Below, one piece after another: positions 33,175 to 43,813 of a stretch of 64,000 nt of DNA. The notes beneath the pieces are model-generated. The model saw only the letters and a list, made by a program, of their open reading frames with translations, ran no database searches and was not told the origin of the DNA. The stretch comes from Pohlia nutans. Taxonomy: Eukaryota; Streptophyta; Bryopsida; Bryales; Mniaceae. Location: positions 2,867,501 to 2,931,500 of the forward strand of contig CM040102.1 of the NCBI GenBank assembly GCA_022496805.1, written 5' to 3'. Within the stretch, counting starts at the first letter, position 1. Each line of letters begins with the position of its first letter. Made by a program: the position numbers and the translations under genes.

Positions 33175-35077
33175 TGTTTAAACCAACCGTTCAAGTCATT
33201 TGAAAGTTAGTGATGGATGTGTTGTTTGCGTTGGTAGTGATATATGTTGTGATTTCATGATTAGTGATGTCTTGTTTGTTTAGATCGTGGCGTTGCATTT
33301 CATTTTGTTTTGCAAAAATTGTACGTACATGAGTAGCTGAAGCATTGGTGATGACTCTAGTGATTGAAACCAACTCATCTAAGTTCTAGTGTATGATTTC
33401 ACAACAGGAGTTAAATTTTGCAAGTTTGGTACAATGTGCTAATTGATAATTTGTACAGTTTCTGTATATGGAATCCCCAGTTTTTATCTGTCGATTGTTC
33501 AGTTGCATGTCGATCATAGACTTTGGGTTTTGTACTGCTGATCAATTTTAGTTGCTTATGAATTGAGTCACTTTTCCTTGATTACGTCAACATTTGCATT
33601 TGAGAGTGAAGGAACGAGTGGAATTTGGTGTGCATGGACACACCAAGTTGTAGCAGCTACAAATTAAAATGAGCGTTAGAGTTCTTGCAATCAAGGTTTT
33701 TCAAGCTCTTGGTTTTACTCCTGTCGATAGGGCAGCTTGACACATTCACCAGGTAGTAAATGCTACAAGAATGATGGTGAATTCTTGGTGAACACCTGCT
33801 AAATTGAACAACCACTTGCAAAGCTTGCTATAAACTGCAGTTTGGCAGTAATATTTACTTGGCAGGGAATCGGTCAAGGTTCCCTGTGTTCTGTGAATGG
33901 CATTTTTGAGCTATGATATTCTATGTCATTTGCACTGGTGGAAACTCCGCCCGTGATCTTAGGATCAGTTTTGTTTGTCAGGTCAAGACACTGTCTGTTC
34001 ATCGTTGAATGATGTGATGCTCAGATTATAGAAGTGGCAAGCAGATTGTCCTTCCTTCTATCAACTTTGAAGCTCCTCAAATTACAGTGGTTGCAAAGTG
34101 AAGAATCAGGAACTCAAATGTGACCTGGTAGAAAAATGACCATGAGAGAGTCTTTGGTCAAATCAGCAATAATTTGACTGGACCATTCATGAGAGTCACA
34201 TATTGATGGTCATAACAATTCACATGCACAATTGGTTTGAGTTTCTTCTTTGAGAAACTAAGGTCATGAGGGGTCGAGGCCTTCAAAATCTGAAGCCAAT
34301 TCACATGAAGTATTGGATCACGCCAACAAAAGGGAGAAAGTTTTGACATGGCCTGAAGGAAGCCAATTGGGTTTTCATTTTGGTCCGACCCAATTCACTT
34401 CCCTAGGGTTGTGTCAAATTTTGTTGTCTCTGCCCCATCGGGGGAGAGACTACGGAAATACTTTGTTTTTTGAGGAGTTATTTGGAGTTACCCGCCCGAA
34501 CAGTTAAAATAAGCCATAAAAGTAAATATGGGGTAAATACTAAGACAGAGACTTCACGACTAGCTGCTTGTTTTTAGTGCATTAAAGTATAATTTCAACC
34601 CATTTGAATATGAATTGTAGGGAATGGCCTTGACTTCATCATGTAAAGGCCTTGGGGGTTGATTTCGTGGATTAAACCAATCACGTATAAGGATTTATGC
34701 ATGTTAGAGCTCTAAATTGGTCTTGATAAAGGAGACCTAAGATTTCTCAAGCCTTTTCTTGAAAGTTGATCATTGTTTCTTGTCCAAGCTAGATCTTCAG
34801 CTTGTTGTACATAAGGTTCTTTAGCCCTTGCAAAGATTCACCCTTTTGCTCTCACCACATGAAAAAATAAAAATAAAACAAAACATGTGATTCTTGAGGC
34901 AGGACTGTTCTGGACTTCAAACTCTCCACCATCATTCTTTAACTAAAGAATTACGTGACATATTCAATATTACAAGCTAATAGCAATTCCGGCACTCTTG
35001 GGAATTGACGTCACTTTTTAGCATGCCTTGTCAACTCTTTCAGATGTCAAAACCAATATGAAAATCACACGCACTTT

Positions 35078-35180
35078 CACTAGTAAAAAAGGTGGCACTC
35101 CCAAGGGAAATGCCCAGGAAAAATCACTGTACATGCGTGGAATTGGGCACCACTCGGCAGTGCCACCTTTTCTACTAGTG
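35078..35180 (+). mobile_element. Short CACTA-type foldback MITE, 103 bp
   Basis: CACTAGTAAAAAAGGTGGCA ... TGCCACCTTTTCTACTAGTG. The flanking triplets are TTT and TAT (one mismatch). Same family as 54382-54501 and 57583-57702. Confidence 0.75.
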
Positions 35181-35626
35181 TATATTCTTGAAATTTTGAA
35201 TTAATTTGTGCCGGAACTGCTATCCACCTACGAAATTCTAGAATCCGCTTCAGCAATTCGTGAGCAACAATTCTTATTTATAAGGGCTAAAGAACCTTAT
35301 GCAAACCTACTTTTTAATTATATAAAAAAATTATGCGTTTATTATGTAAATTACCACAAATGTAATAATACTTTCACTTTCACACTCCTTTTCCATCACC
35401 TTCATTTCTCTGCTGCCATTGCTGTTGCGACTACGGAAAGTACAAACTTCTTCCCTTTATTCTATTCTCACTGCACCATTATTGATTAGTATTCTCTCAC
35501 TCCCTCGCCGATCCAACATCGTCGCCGCAGTCCATCACTATGACCATTCACTCCTGGTACCTGCATTGTTTTCTCATATCTGGCTTCCATTGCTTTCCTT
35601 TCTCTCATCGGATCGTCTCCTCAGGT

Positions 35627-36210
35627 TTAACCCCTAACTGCCCAACCATGCATATTTTGCATGATGTACAGAAGCAAACTTTGTTTTCTCATTTATCACG
35701 CAAGTTTTGCAGTGTGAATTTTTTATTGAATTTTCTATGGAAAGTTAGCTTCATGCACGTGTGATCCGATTAGAAAGTTGATGATTTGTGAAACTTTTAT
35801 GTCTCATTTCATGTTGCAATGTTTCACCAAAAACTTTGAAGATTTTAGTATAGATTGAAGTGCTCTTGAAAAAGTCAACTCATAAAATTAAGCAACAAAA
35901 AAATCTCCAAAGATCTCTACACTTAGATTGTTGCAATTCAACCCATCATTACAAATCTCATCGACAAATCGTCAATATATCTTATTTGTAATCAAATTAC
36001 AAAAATAATTTTGAATATCAAGTTTCAAATTTTATAGGAAAATATTGGTGATAGCAATCATAAATCTAACCGTATGGATAGAATCTAAAATTTATAATGT
36101 ACAACTTTTATTCATACATCAAGTTCAAAATACCCCTCTTAGTTGTATTTTATAGAGCATCTTTGTAAAATTGCCTAATTGGGACAGGGATGAGGGCATT
36201 TAGGAGTTAA
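35627..36210 (+). mobile_element. TTAA-targeting element with empty sites in units 1 and 2
   Basis: TTAA-CCCCTAACTGCCC ... GGGCATTTAGGAG-TTAA-TTGTCGG. The unit 2 site (about 27740) reads GCAGTTTAATTGTTGG with one TTAA; unit 1 (about 20685) is similar. 584 bp. Confidence 0.8.
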
Positions 36211-36225
36211 TTGTCGGAATACACT

Positions 36226-36543
36226 AGAGTTAATCGAAAAGTTAACCTAAAGAGGAAAGTTTTAGCAAACTTGTGTTGAATTCCTCTTCAACTCATATAT
36301 ATATATATATATATAAAGACCAAAAATTAGTCTATGATGAGTTGGGAGACAATCTAAAGCAAGCCATTGTCATTATACTTCACACCTCGCAATGACTCCC
36401 ACACCTTCCACCAAAGCTCAAAGCCCAAGGCCCACAAAGGGACAATCTATGACAAGACAATATTCAACCCAAGTATAGTTCAAGAAAGAGGTTGGAAGTA
36501 GAGCAAAAAGGGAGGTTAGATGGGCATCTTTTCGGCTAACTCT
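36226..36543. mobile_element. MITE with AGAGTTAATCGAAAAG inverted ends
   Basis: Right end CTTTTCGGCTAACTCT. It occupies the same relative position as the foldback MITE of units 1 and 2 but with different interior sequence and an (AT)n run. Confidence 0.6.
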
Positions 36544-36602
36544 ACTACCCTTGTTTTTTCTTGTCTTAGGTTGGGAGCTAGCCCTCTAATATTAGTGATA
36601 GT

Positions 36603-37182
36603 TTAATCTCTAAATGTCCAACCGTCCAGAATGTCGACGATGGAAAAAATCAAGCACAAATTTCTCATCCGTTATTGAGTTTTTGCAGCGTAGGTTTTTT
36701 ACTATATATTTTGTAGGAAGTTAGCTGCATACATGTGTGATTCAATTAGAAAGGGGAGGTTTGTGAAATTTCTATGCCTCATTTCATATTTGCAGTGATT
36801 CACCCAAAATTTCAAAGATTTTAGCATAAAAGTGCTCTCAAAAAAGTCAACTTATAAAATCAAGCAACCAAAAAATCTCCAAAAATCACTACACTTAGAC
36901 TATTACATTTCAACCAATTAGAACAAATTTCATGTACGAATTTTTAATAGCTTGTTTGTAATCAAATTACAGAAGAACGTTGAAAATCAAGTTTCAAATT
37001 TTATAGAAAAATATTGGTGATAGCAATTGCAAATCTAACTGTATGAATACAATCTAAAATTGATCATGTAAAACTTTTATCCTTACATCAAGTTCAAAAT
37101 ATCCCTTTTAGTTGCATTTAATAATGCATCTTTACAAAACTGCCAAATTTGGAGAGTGGTGACTAGGATGTTTAGGGGTTAA
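36603..37182 (+). mobile_element. TTAA-flanked element (unit 3 copy)
   Basis: Counterpart of 21206-21787 and 28255-28832. Confidence 0.6.
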
Positions 37183-37278
37183 ACCAACAATGGTTGTTAT
37201 GTACATTCTCTTTGGCTTAAATGTGGCTATTGGATTTATTACACATTCACTTGAGGTGAAAGATCTTTGTGTAGGACT

Positions 37279-37506
37279 TTAACCCCTAAAGGACCGTAAG
37301 GCCTCATGTTTTTTTCTGCAATTTTGAGTAGGTCTTATGTAGACTTCCTTTTCTTCAAATTTGTTTGTATTTTGACCAACACATGCAGTGTTCTTCACTG
37401 ATTCCAGAGATATAAAATTTGGTCACATCTGAATTATGTTTTTTACAATATGACTGTATAAAGTTGTCATTTTAAAACCATGAATCCTTGGTCCTTTAGG
37501 GGTTAA
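37279..37506 (+). mobile_element. TTAA-targeting MITE, 228 bp, near-perfect ends
   Basis: TTAA-CCCCTAAAGGACC ... GGTCCTTTAGGGG-TTAA: perfect 17-bp inverted ends including the TTAA. Unit 1 and unit 2 lack it (GGACTCTAATGGAGTTC). Relatives: 43600-43813, 49701-49907, 51923-52160. Confidence 0.85.
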
Positions 37507-37550
37507 TGTAGTTCTTAGTTTTACTACCGTACTCTGTAATCCACTTCACA

Positions 37551-38419
37551 TTAGCCTCTAAATGTCCCAGCGTCCATATTTTGTACGTTATTTGAGTTAC
37601 TTTAACTTCAAAGAGTTGTAACTTTTGCATTTGGAGTCTAGTATCAAAGAAATTTTAGAAAACTTCCCCACATGATGTCTAGTTTGATTGCTAAAAATTC
37701 CAGATCAATCCAAGATGTATTGAATTTTTGGGAATCGTTTGAAAGTAGGGGTCGTTTTTTGGACAATTTTTGTGCATTTTGATAACTACAACTTTGGGGG
37801 CTTGCATCTCCATCTAGTGACCATTTTCAATAAAAATTGTTGCTTTAGATTCTCTTTGAAGTTTAGTTATCATGAAAAGAAATCATGTCAATCTATGTTG
37901 TTTTGAATGTTTGGAAGTTCTTTTAGTGCACGGGTCTATTTTGAACACTTTTTACTTTTGGGTCAAACGAGTCTCTTTTCAGGCTACTTTTTGACATTGC
38001 AAGGCTATTTTAGGGCACATCAAAAATATCATAAAGTTGTTTTTGGTACCAATGTGTTTATATGATGGATTTGAATCACTTTATAGTTTAAAGTAATTTC
38101 GTTTAAGTATTTTTTAAAACAAATTTCACCTTTAATGTCAATGTTGCTAGGAAAATTCCCATCATCCTTATTTAATACTAAAACATTACGATCTTGCAAT
38201 CTATGTGACCAAATGACTTCAAATTTGATCCGCATCATCTACAATATGTACATTACAAAATTGTACGGTTGAGATTTCAATACCTCACTCACATTCAGAC
38301 CTATAAGGCTATAACACATCAAAAGCAATAATGTTTTAAAGCCAAAAATAAAATAAAATGAAATAAATAAAATAAAGAAAGAAAGAAGAAAGAAAGAGCT
38401 AGGGACACTTAGGGGTTAG
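37551..38419 (+). mobile_element. Degenerate TTAR-ended element
   Basis: TTAGCCTCTAAATGTCCCAG to GGGACACTTAGGGGTTAG, with a GAAA-rich microsatellite near 38360-38395. No gene. Confidence 0.45.
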
Positions 38420-38735
38420 GGTTTCACATGTATTACTATCAGACTTATAACAGCCAAGGTAATATATTACAATAGCTAAAATTGGATGGCTTAGTGACCC
38501 TTATGGTTATCTATCCGAACTCCATATTATCACGCACCGTGGGCAGGCTGTGACATTAAAGGGATCCGGGTGCTTTTCCGAGAGGCTGCAGGTTTATTGC
38601 CAAAAGACTCGCAGACGACGACCAAGCTCTCTCCATCGCCACGCTCTTGCAATCGATCGTCTTGGAGTTCGTCAATTGCAATCCGCAGTTAAGTTAGTTG
38701 AAAAAGCAGCGCCTCGATCGTTTGCGGCGACAGCA

Positions 38736-40840
38736 ATGGCGTGGCAAACCGGCAAGCACCGCCACGGCCAGTTCTCCAATTCAACGGCGCAGCAGGACGC
38801 GGACGAGGAGGATCCCGAAGACAAGGATCGGAGACGCCGACGTCTGCTGCCGGTGCTCCAAGAGTTTGAAACCATCCAGCGCCGAATCTCTCACGGCCAA
38901 CGACGTGTGCGATTGGTAATGTTGTTTCTCGCGGTTTTGTTTCTGCTTGGAACCTTGAGGTACCTCTCCAGTAGTGGCGTGCAAGAGAGATCGAAGGCTA
39001 CAGGGAAAGCGGTAAAAGGGAGCAACTTGAATAAGCTGGATATGCCTATGCGGACCGTCGCCGGTGTTCGTCAGGGTATGATATGAGCGCTCCATCTGCT
39101 TTTTTTCATTTTTTCCTTTCTCGATTTGCGAATGTGAGAGGTTTTTAGGTTTAGTGGTTTAACACTCCTAGCAGAAAGTGACGAACTCTAAGCGCTGAAT
39201 ATAGATACTAATGCTATTACTCCCTCCGTCCCAAAGTTATTGTCATGTTTGAAAGTGCTTTTTTAAAGTAGGTCAAAAAAATATTTCCTTGTGGCTAATT
39301 TTATTTAGGTTGCAATGAACACATGCAATGTTCTTCAGTCATTCTAGTGACATAATTTGGAACCTTTTTTAATCATGTTTCTTACAATATGATCAATGAA
39401 ATTGGTTCAAAGAAATACCAAGCAAACAAGTTGGACAATAACTTTGGGACGGAGGGAGTAGTTTTTAATCAATTCTTGTTAGCAAGTTAAAGAGAATTTC
39501 AGCTCACCAGAGAATGTATCATCTGGAAAACACAAGCAAAATTTATTAGGGTTTAGAGTTTTATTGGTACATAACCGCAACCACGAGCGACACGGAGTAG
39601 ATTACAATGTGAATGAAATTCTTGTTAGCAAGTCAAAGAGGATTCCAACGTACCAGAGAAGAGTTATATGCAAAAGGCTTTAAGGATTCAAAGTTTTAGC
39701 GGTAAACCGACACGAGTGTTGATGTTGATGTTGATGTTGATGTGGTGGTCATTTCCAGTGTACAAGTTTTTATTTATTTAGGTAGGTGTGGCAATAAGGT
39801 TTCGATTTTTTGCGCTGTACTGAAATGAGCATGTGTTATGGATTGAAGCTTGTTTGCAGCTGCTTCCAGAGAGTGGGCTAGAGCAGCTGCAAGTGCCGCC
39901 AGCAAGAGGATCGGTAATCAAGCAACTACATTATTTAAACGACGGTGAGAATTTCGCTGGAGATCCGTCGCTCAGAGAGCGAATGGCTAGCTTTCAGGTG
40001 CAAGACACGATGCAGGTGCATTGTGGATGGTGCTCTGGCAATGGCTTTGAAATCGATGCTGTTGATACGGCGTTCATGAGCACATGTCGTGTGGTAGTGA
40101 TCACGTGTACTTTTGGGGGCGGTGACAATCTGTATCAACCCATAGGCTTTATGAACGCTACGGTTTCCAAGGTCTGCTATGTCGCCTTTTGGGATGACGT
40201 GACGAAGCAGACACAAGAGGAAGCTGGCAATGTACTGAGTCTCGATCGGAAGATAGGGCTATGGCGCATTGTGCTTGTGAAGAACTTGCCGTTTGCTGAC
40301 CAGCGGAAGAATGGAAAGATACCGAAAATGTTAGGTCACCGATTGTTTCCGAATGCACAGTTCAGCATCTGGACAGATTCCAAGTCACAGTTTCGGAGGG
40401 ACCCCCTGGGTGTGCTGGAGGCTCTTTTGTGGAGGCCAGGATCAGACTTTGCCATTTCAGAGCATGGGGCACGGAGTTGTGTGTACAAAGAAGCAGTGGC
40501 CATTGTGCAAAAGCACAAAGCATCCCCGGAGGAAGTGGACATACAGCTGAATGCGTATCGGTCCGAAGGCATGCCTGAAAATCTCCGCATTGATGGTCAC
40601 AAAGCCCTCGCGGAGGCCTCTGTTATTGTGAGGGAGCACACACCAGCTACCAACTTGTTCATGTGTGTTTGGTTCAATGAGGTGATGCGCTTCACTGCAC
40701 GCGATCAGCTTAGCTTCCCGTACGTGCTGCACAGGTTGCCCATATTGCATCTGAATATGTTTCCTGTGTGCACGCGGAAGTCTCTGGTGAACAGCATGGG
40801 TCATGCACGTAAGGCTGCACCCCTGCTCGTGGATGGCTGA
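38736..40840 (+). CDS. DUF616 (MUCI70/TOD1-like) type II membrane glycosyltransferase-like protein
   Basis: Two exons. Exon 1 is 38736-39075 (ATG in CAGCAATGGCG, donor CAGG|GTATG). Exon 2 starts at about 39849 (GGATTGAAG|CTTG, which keeps frame) or at the stronger-looking TTTGCAG at 39859 if another donor is used; it ends at TGA 40840. The protein is about 443 aa. The N-terminus is cytosolic and basic, followed by one membrane anchor at about 58-76 (RLVMLFLAVLFLLGTLRYL). The lumenal DUF616 domain is clear: RERMASFQVQDTMQVHCGWC, GLWRIVLVKNLPFADQRKNG, MLGHRLFPNAQFSIWTDSK and VIVREHTPATNLFMCVWFNE. Plant homologues act in Golgi polysaccharide synthesis (MUCI70) or were described as TOD1. Relatives usually read IDGK where this has TDSK. 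A Stowaway MITE sits in the intron. It faces the F-box gene tail to tail. Confidence 0.85.
39220..39458. mobile_element. Stowaway-type MITE in the DUF616 intron, TSD TA
   Basis: TA-CTCCCTCCGTCCCAAAGTTA ... TAACTTTGGGACGGAGGGAG-TA, 239 bp with perfect terminal repeats of over 20 bp. Confidence 0.9.
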
Positions 40841-42370
40841 CAACTAGCTTGAATATCGAATCATTAAGTGGCTGGGAAGGTCAAGAGACGTGGAAGGTCA
40901 TTAAGTGACTTGGCAACACTAATTATTGACGCGGAGGAGAAGCTCAAATTTTTGGCGTGGATGCTGCTGCTGATGAGCTTGCGACATGAGCTTCATCACA
41001 ATTAGGTGAGGATTCTCCTTCAACTGCAATTGATCCCTCTTCTCATGCCCTGGAAAGTTTTAGTTGTTGAAATTCGTGATACATTGCACTGAGGACAGCT
41101 TTTCAGTTTGTAGAGGGGACAAAGGCGAAGGGCTCCTTGGATGCAGACCATGTTTGAAGGGTGTTGTCACGGGCTATTCTTGAGTTCACTACATTGCAGC
41201 TCTGTAATAATGCATGCAATTTCGTGACACAGGCTGAGGAGCTTCCAACGCAATACAGGGTCATGGTCACAGTAATCTATTCTTTCGACTCTGTATCAAT
41301 TGAATCGAATTTTTTCAGTGTAAATAATTTCTGTACCGGCGACGGGGCCTGTACTTGAGATTACAGGTGCCACTAAGTCCTCAGAGCTTTAGGCTCTAGT
41401 TGGGCAAAGAGTCATTGGTATAGGGCGACAAATTTTCATTGGGGTGGTTGCAATTATATTGCATCGTAGCCCATTGTTGTAGTCTTAGTTCTGCGTCAAG
41501 TTTTCTTGACGTTGAATAAATTTCGTTTCAAATTGTTTCAAGAAATCAACCTCTCTTTTTTTCTGGAGAGAGACCACTTTGGCCGAGCTTCCGAAATTTG
41601 TTGTGTGTCGCTTGTAATACCTCATTGTTATGCATCAGTGCCAAATTTTTGCGTTCTTTCGTTTGGTGGAAGGTGCTGGTTGTCTTCTTGAATGTTGCTC
41701 AACAGTTGCCTCCATTTCAGTGTTGCTGATTTTATGTACACTAACTATCAGGTATTCAAGTTATGGATTGTAGAAGTGTCTCTGCGAAGGGAGTTATTCT
41801 CGATATAATGACCCTTAGTAAGTCATTCTTTTGTGGCATGTAGCTCCATTTCCAGGCGTTCTTCTTAGAATCGTTGCCTGCCCGTTATCCTCACCCTGGT
41901 ATATCAAGCCCCACCTCTTTATATTCTGAGATCCGGCATTTATTTTAAGTCTGTAATTTAGCTCTAGAGTAAAATTATTACTCAATTTTGGAGGTTTTCT
42001 TTTCATGATTAGCCTTGCATGACTGAACTCTGGCATTTGGCTGGGGTATATTTGAAGTTTCTACATGACGTGTAACAATCTACTGATGGTTAAATGATAG
42101 ATTGCAAGGAGCGTATAGCATACCTGGAGTTTTGGGAAATCCTCATGTTGCAGAAACAAGAGTGCAGCGTCCCACAATCAGTTCAGGTATTCACGTCTGT
42201 TCCCGTTTTGGAAGAAATTAGCTTCTTTTTCAGCTCTTTCACAAATAAGGACATCTATTCACAAACCTTGGTGTCACCATCCTGTTGTGGCCTTGTTCAA
42301 TTTGGTTGAACAAATCAGGAGTATCAAGGAGGGATGTTGACTCAAGAACATGTTAAGGTTGGATTGTGGG
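40841..42370. other. Intergenic, tail-to-tail spacer
   Basis: Probable 3' UTR of the DUF616 gene, then AT-rich DNA up to the F-box stop. No further gene or clear repeat seen; the small ORFs lack coding character. Confidence 0.5.
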
Positions 42371-43543
42371 CTAGAGGGAAGCGCACAGGCGAGAATCGAT
42401 ACAAAAGCCCCAGATGGAGACCTCAGACCAATCAGCACAAGCAGGGCTATTGGGAAGCCAGCGCCAGTGTGGGGGGGTTTGACTCAAATCACACACCAGG
42501 ATGCGAGGGGTTTTCTTCACATGGAGGTAGAGAAGGTTCCCAGAGCCAACACATTGGAATGAGTAAAACATCCTCCCTTTCCGGTAGAAATCCTTGAAGA
42601 GACGTTCAGGCATGGTTTCAACCTCCACCCACTCAGCCGTGGACTCCTGAAGCTCCCATATCTTCACCCCTTCAAATGTTTGGTCCACTCGCACAGCGCC
42701 AACGAGCAACAAACGTCCCGAGTGCTCCACCAAGTCACCGTACCACAAGAAGGCCGGCCGTGAAACTGGTACCACTCGCCACACCCCAGATTCCATGTTG
42801 TATGCAAGCAGGGCGTCAGGAGGACCTGAAGTCATGCAATAGAATTGTCCATTACAAAATGCAGTTCTTGCAAACGACATTTTGCGAGGAAGACCTCCCA
42901 TCACAGTCCATCTGTTGGAGCGTGAATCGTATACTTCGGTTAAAGCACCTGATTCATAGCTCCCTACAGCAATGATTTTGTAGCTACGAGTGACAGGGTC
43001 GACGTAAATGCCAATGACAGGGTCTATGCGATCTTCTTGCCATGGAGGCAAGGCCCTCCATGACTTCAAGAGGGGGTTGCAAACCGAAAGGACTTGATCT
43101 CCATCAAGGTATGCTCGGATGCACAGGAGCCCCCCGGAAGCTGCTGTGGGGTACATGTAATCTGGAGGAAGGAAACTCAGAGGCACTTTGTGCCACTTGT
43201 CAAAAGCAGGGTCATACGCATGGGACCAGTTTCTGCACCTTCGGTAAGAAAGTGTGAACAACCAGGCTTCACGCGGATGCACTTGCATCCGGATCTCAGC
43301 GAAGCTTGGTGCGAAGTGGCTGGCATGCCACCTCTTTGACACTGTCCGTGACCGGAAGTAGGATGATACTGGCAAATAGGCTTGGATCCGATCCACGACC
43401 TCCTCTGGAAGCTCAGGTACTGCCATTCTTGAGCTCCCATTTCGTCTCCGGTCTCGTATTTGTGTATCATACATGTAGGCCGCTAGACCTAGCCCCACTG
43501 GCCCTCCTACAATCCACGTCGTGGTGCTTCCAATGTTTCCCAT
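42371..43543 (-). CDS. F-box/kelch-repeat protein with an N-terminal hydrophobic segment (390 aa)
   Basis: Single exon; ATG at 43543 in good context (AGCAATGGGA), stop TAG at 42371. The F-box is at about 43-85: PELPEEVVDRIQAYLPVSSY followed by RSRTVSKRWHA, which would bind the SKP1 adaptor of an SCF ubiquitin ligase. The rest is kelch/galactose-oxidase-like, about 100-385, with repeated signatures such as YDSRSNRWTVMGGLPRK and YNMESGVWRVVP, as in plant F-box/kelch proteins that select targets. A Gly-rich hydrophobic stretch at residues 10-26 (WIVGGPVGLGLAAYMY), before a basic run (RDRRR), is unusual for this family and could anchor the protein in a membrane or target an organelle. It is divergent from the CWH43-like gene, with 3.2 kb between starts. 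Confidence 0.85.
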   Translation of the reverse strand: MGNIGSTTTWIVGGPVGLGLAAYMYDTQIRDRRRNGSSRMAVPELPEEVVDRIQAYLPVSSYFRSRTVSKRWHASHFAPSFAEIRMQVHPREAWLFTLSYRRCRNWSHAYDPAFDKWHKVPLSFLPPDYMYPTAASGGLLCIRAYLDGDQVLSVCNPLLKSWRALPPWQEDRIDPVIGIYVDPVTRSYKIIAVGSYESGALTEVYDSRSNRWTVMGGLPRKMSFARTAFCNGQFYCMTSGPPDALLAYNMESGVWRVVPVSRPAFLWYGDLVEHSGRLLLVGAVRVDQTFEGVKIWELQESTAEWVEVETMPERLFKDFYRKGRMFYSFQCVGSGNLLYLHVKKTPRILVCDLSQTPPHWRWLPNSPACADWSEVSIWGFCIDSRLCASL

Positions 43544-43599
43544 TGCTACTGCTTTCTTCTGTACCACTCTTGGCCATGAAATAGCAGCGGTTTCTCGAC

Positions 43600-43813
43600 G
43601 TTCTAAAGAACCATAAGGCTCCCAGGGGGCTTCATGTTTCTTTCAGTAGGTTTTCTTTTGTTCAAATTTATTTATTTCTTATTCAACATATGTAATATTC
43701 TTCACTAATTCCAGTGATATAAAATTTGGTCCCATTTAAATTCTATTTTTTGCAATACGATCGTTTGAATTTTTCATTTCAAAACCACTAATCCTTGGTC
43801 CTTTAGGGGTTAA
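43600..43813. mobile_element. TTAA-type MITE upstream of the F-box gene
   Basis: Right end GGTCCTTTAGGGGTTAA intact; left end decayed (TTCTAAAGAACCATAAGG). The interior matches 37279-37506. It lies 57 bp from the F-box start codon, so it may supply promoter or 5' UTR sequence. Confidence 0.75.

Larger units (their letters stand above)
30621..38419 (+). repeat. Tandem segmental duplication, unit 3
   Basis: Starts with GTTCTAAATAAAATTTAAAA. It is more diverged from units 1 and 2 than these are from each other. It lacks the MITE of 18664 and carries its own insertions (35078-35180, 35627-36210, 37279-37506). The far right has an (AT)n run at 36296-36315. 33175-35077 is non-coding DNA shared with the other units. 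Confidence 0.8.

Noticed and set aside
43094..43584. Plus-strand ORFs opposite the F-box gene
   Set aside because: Shadows of the 390-aa minus-strand F-box/kelch coding sequence.
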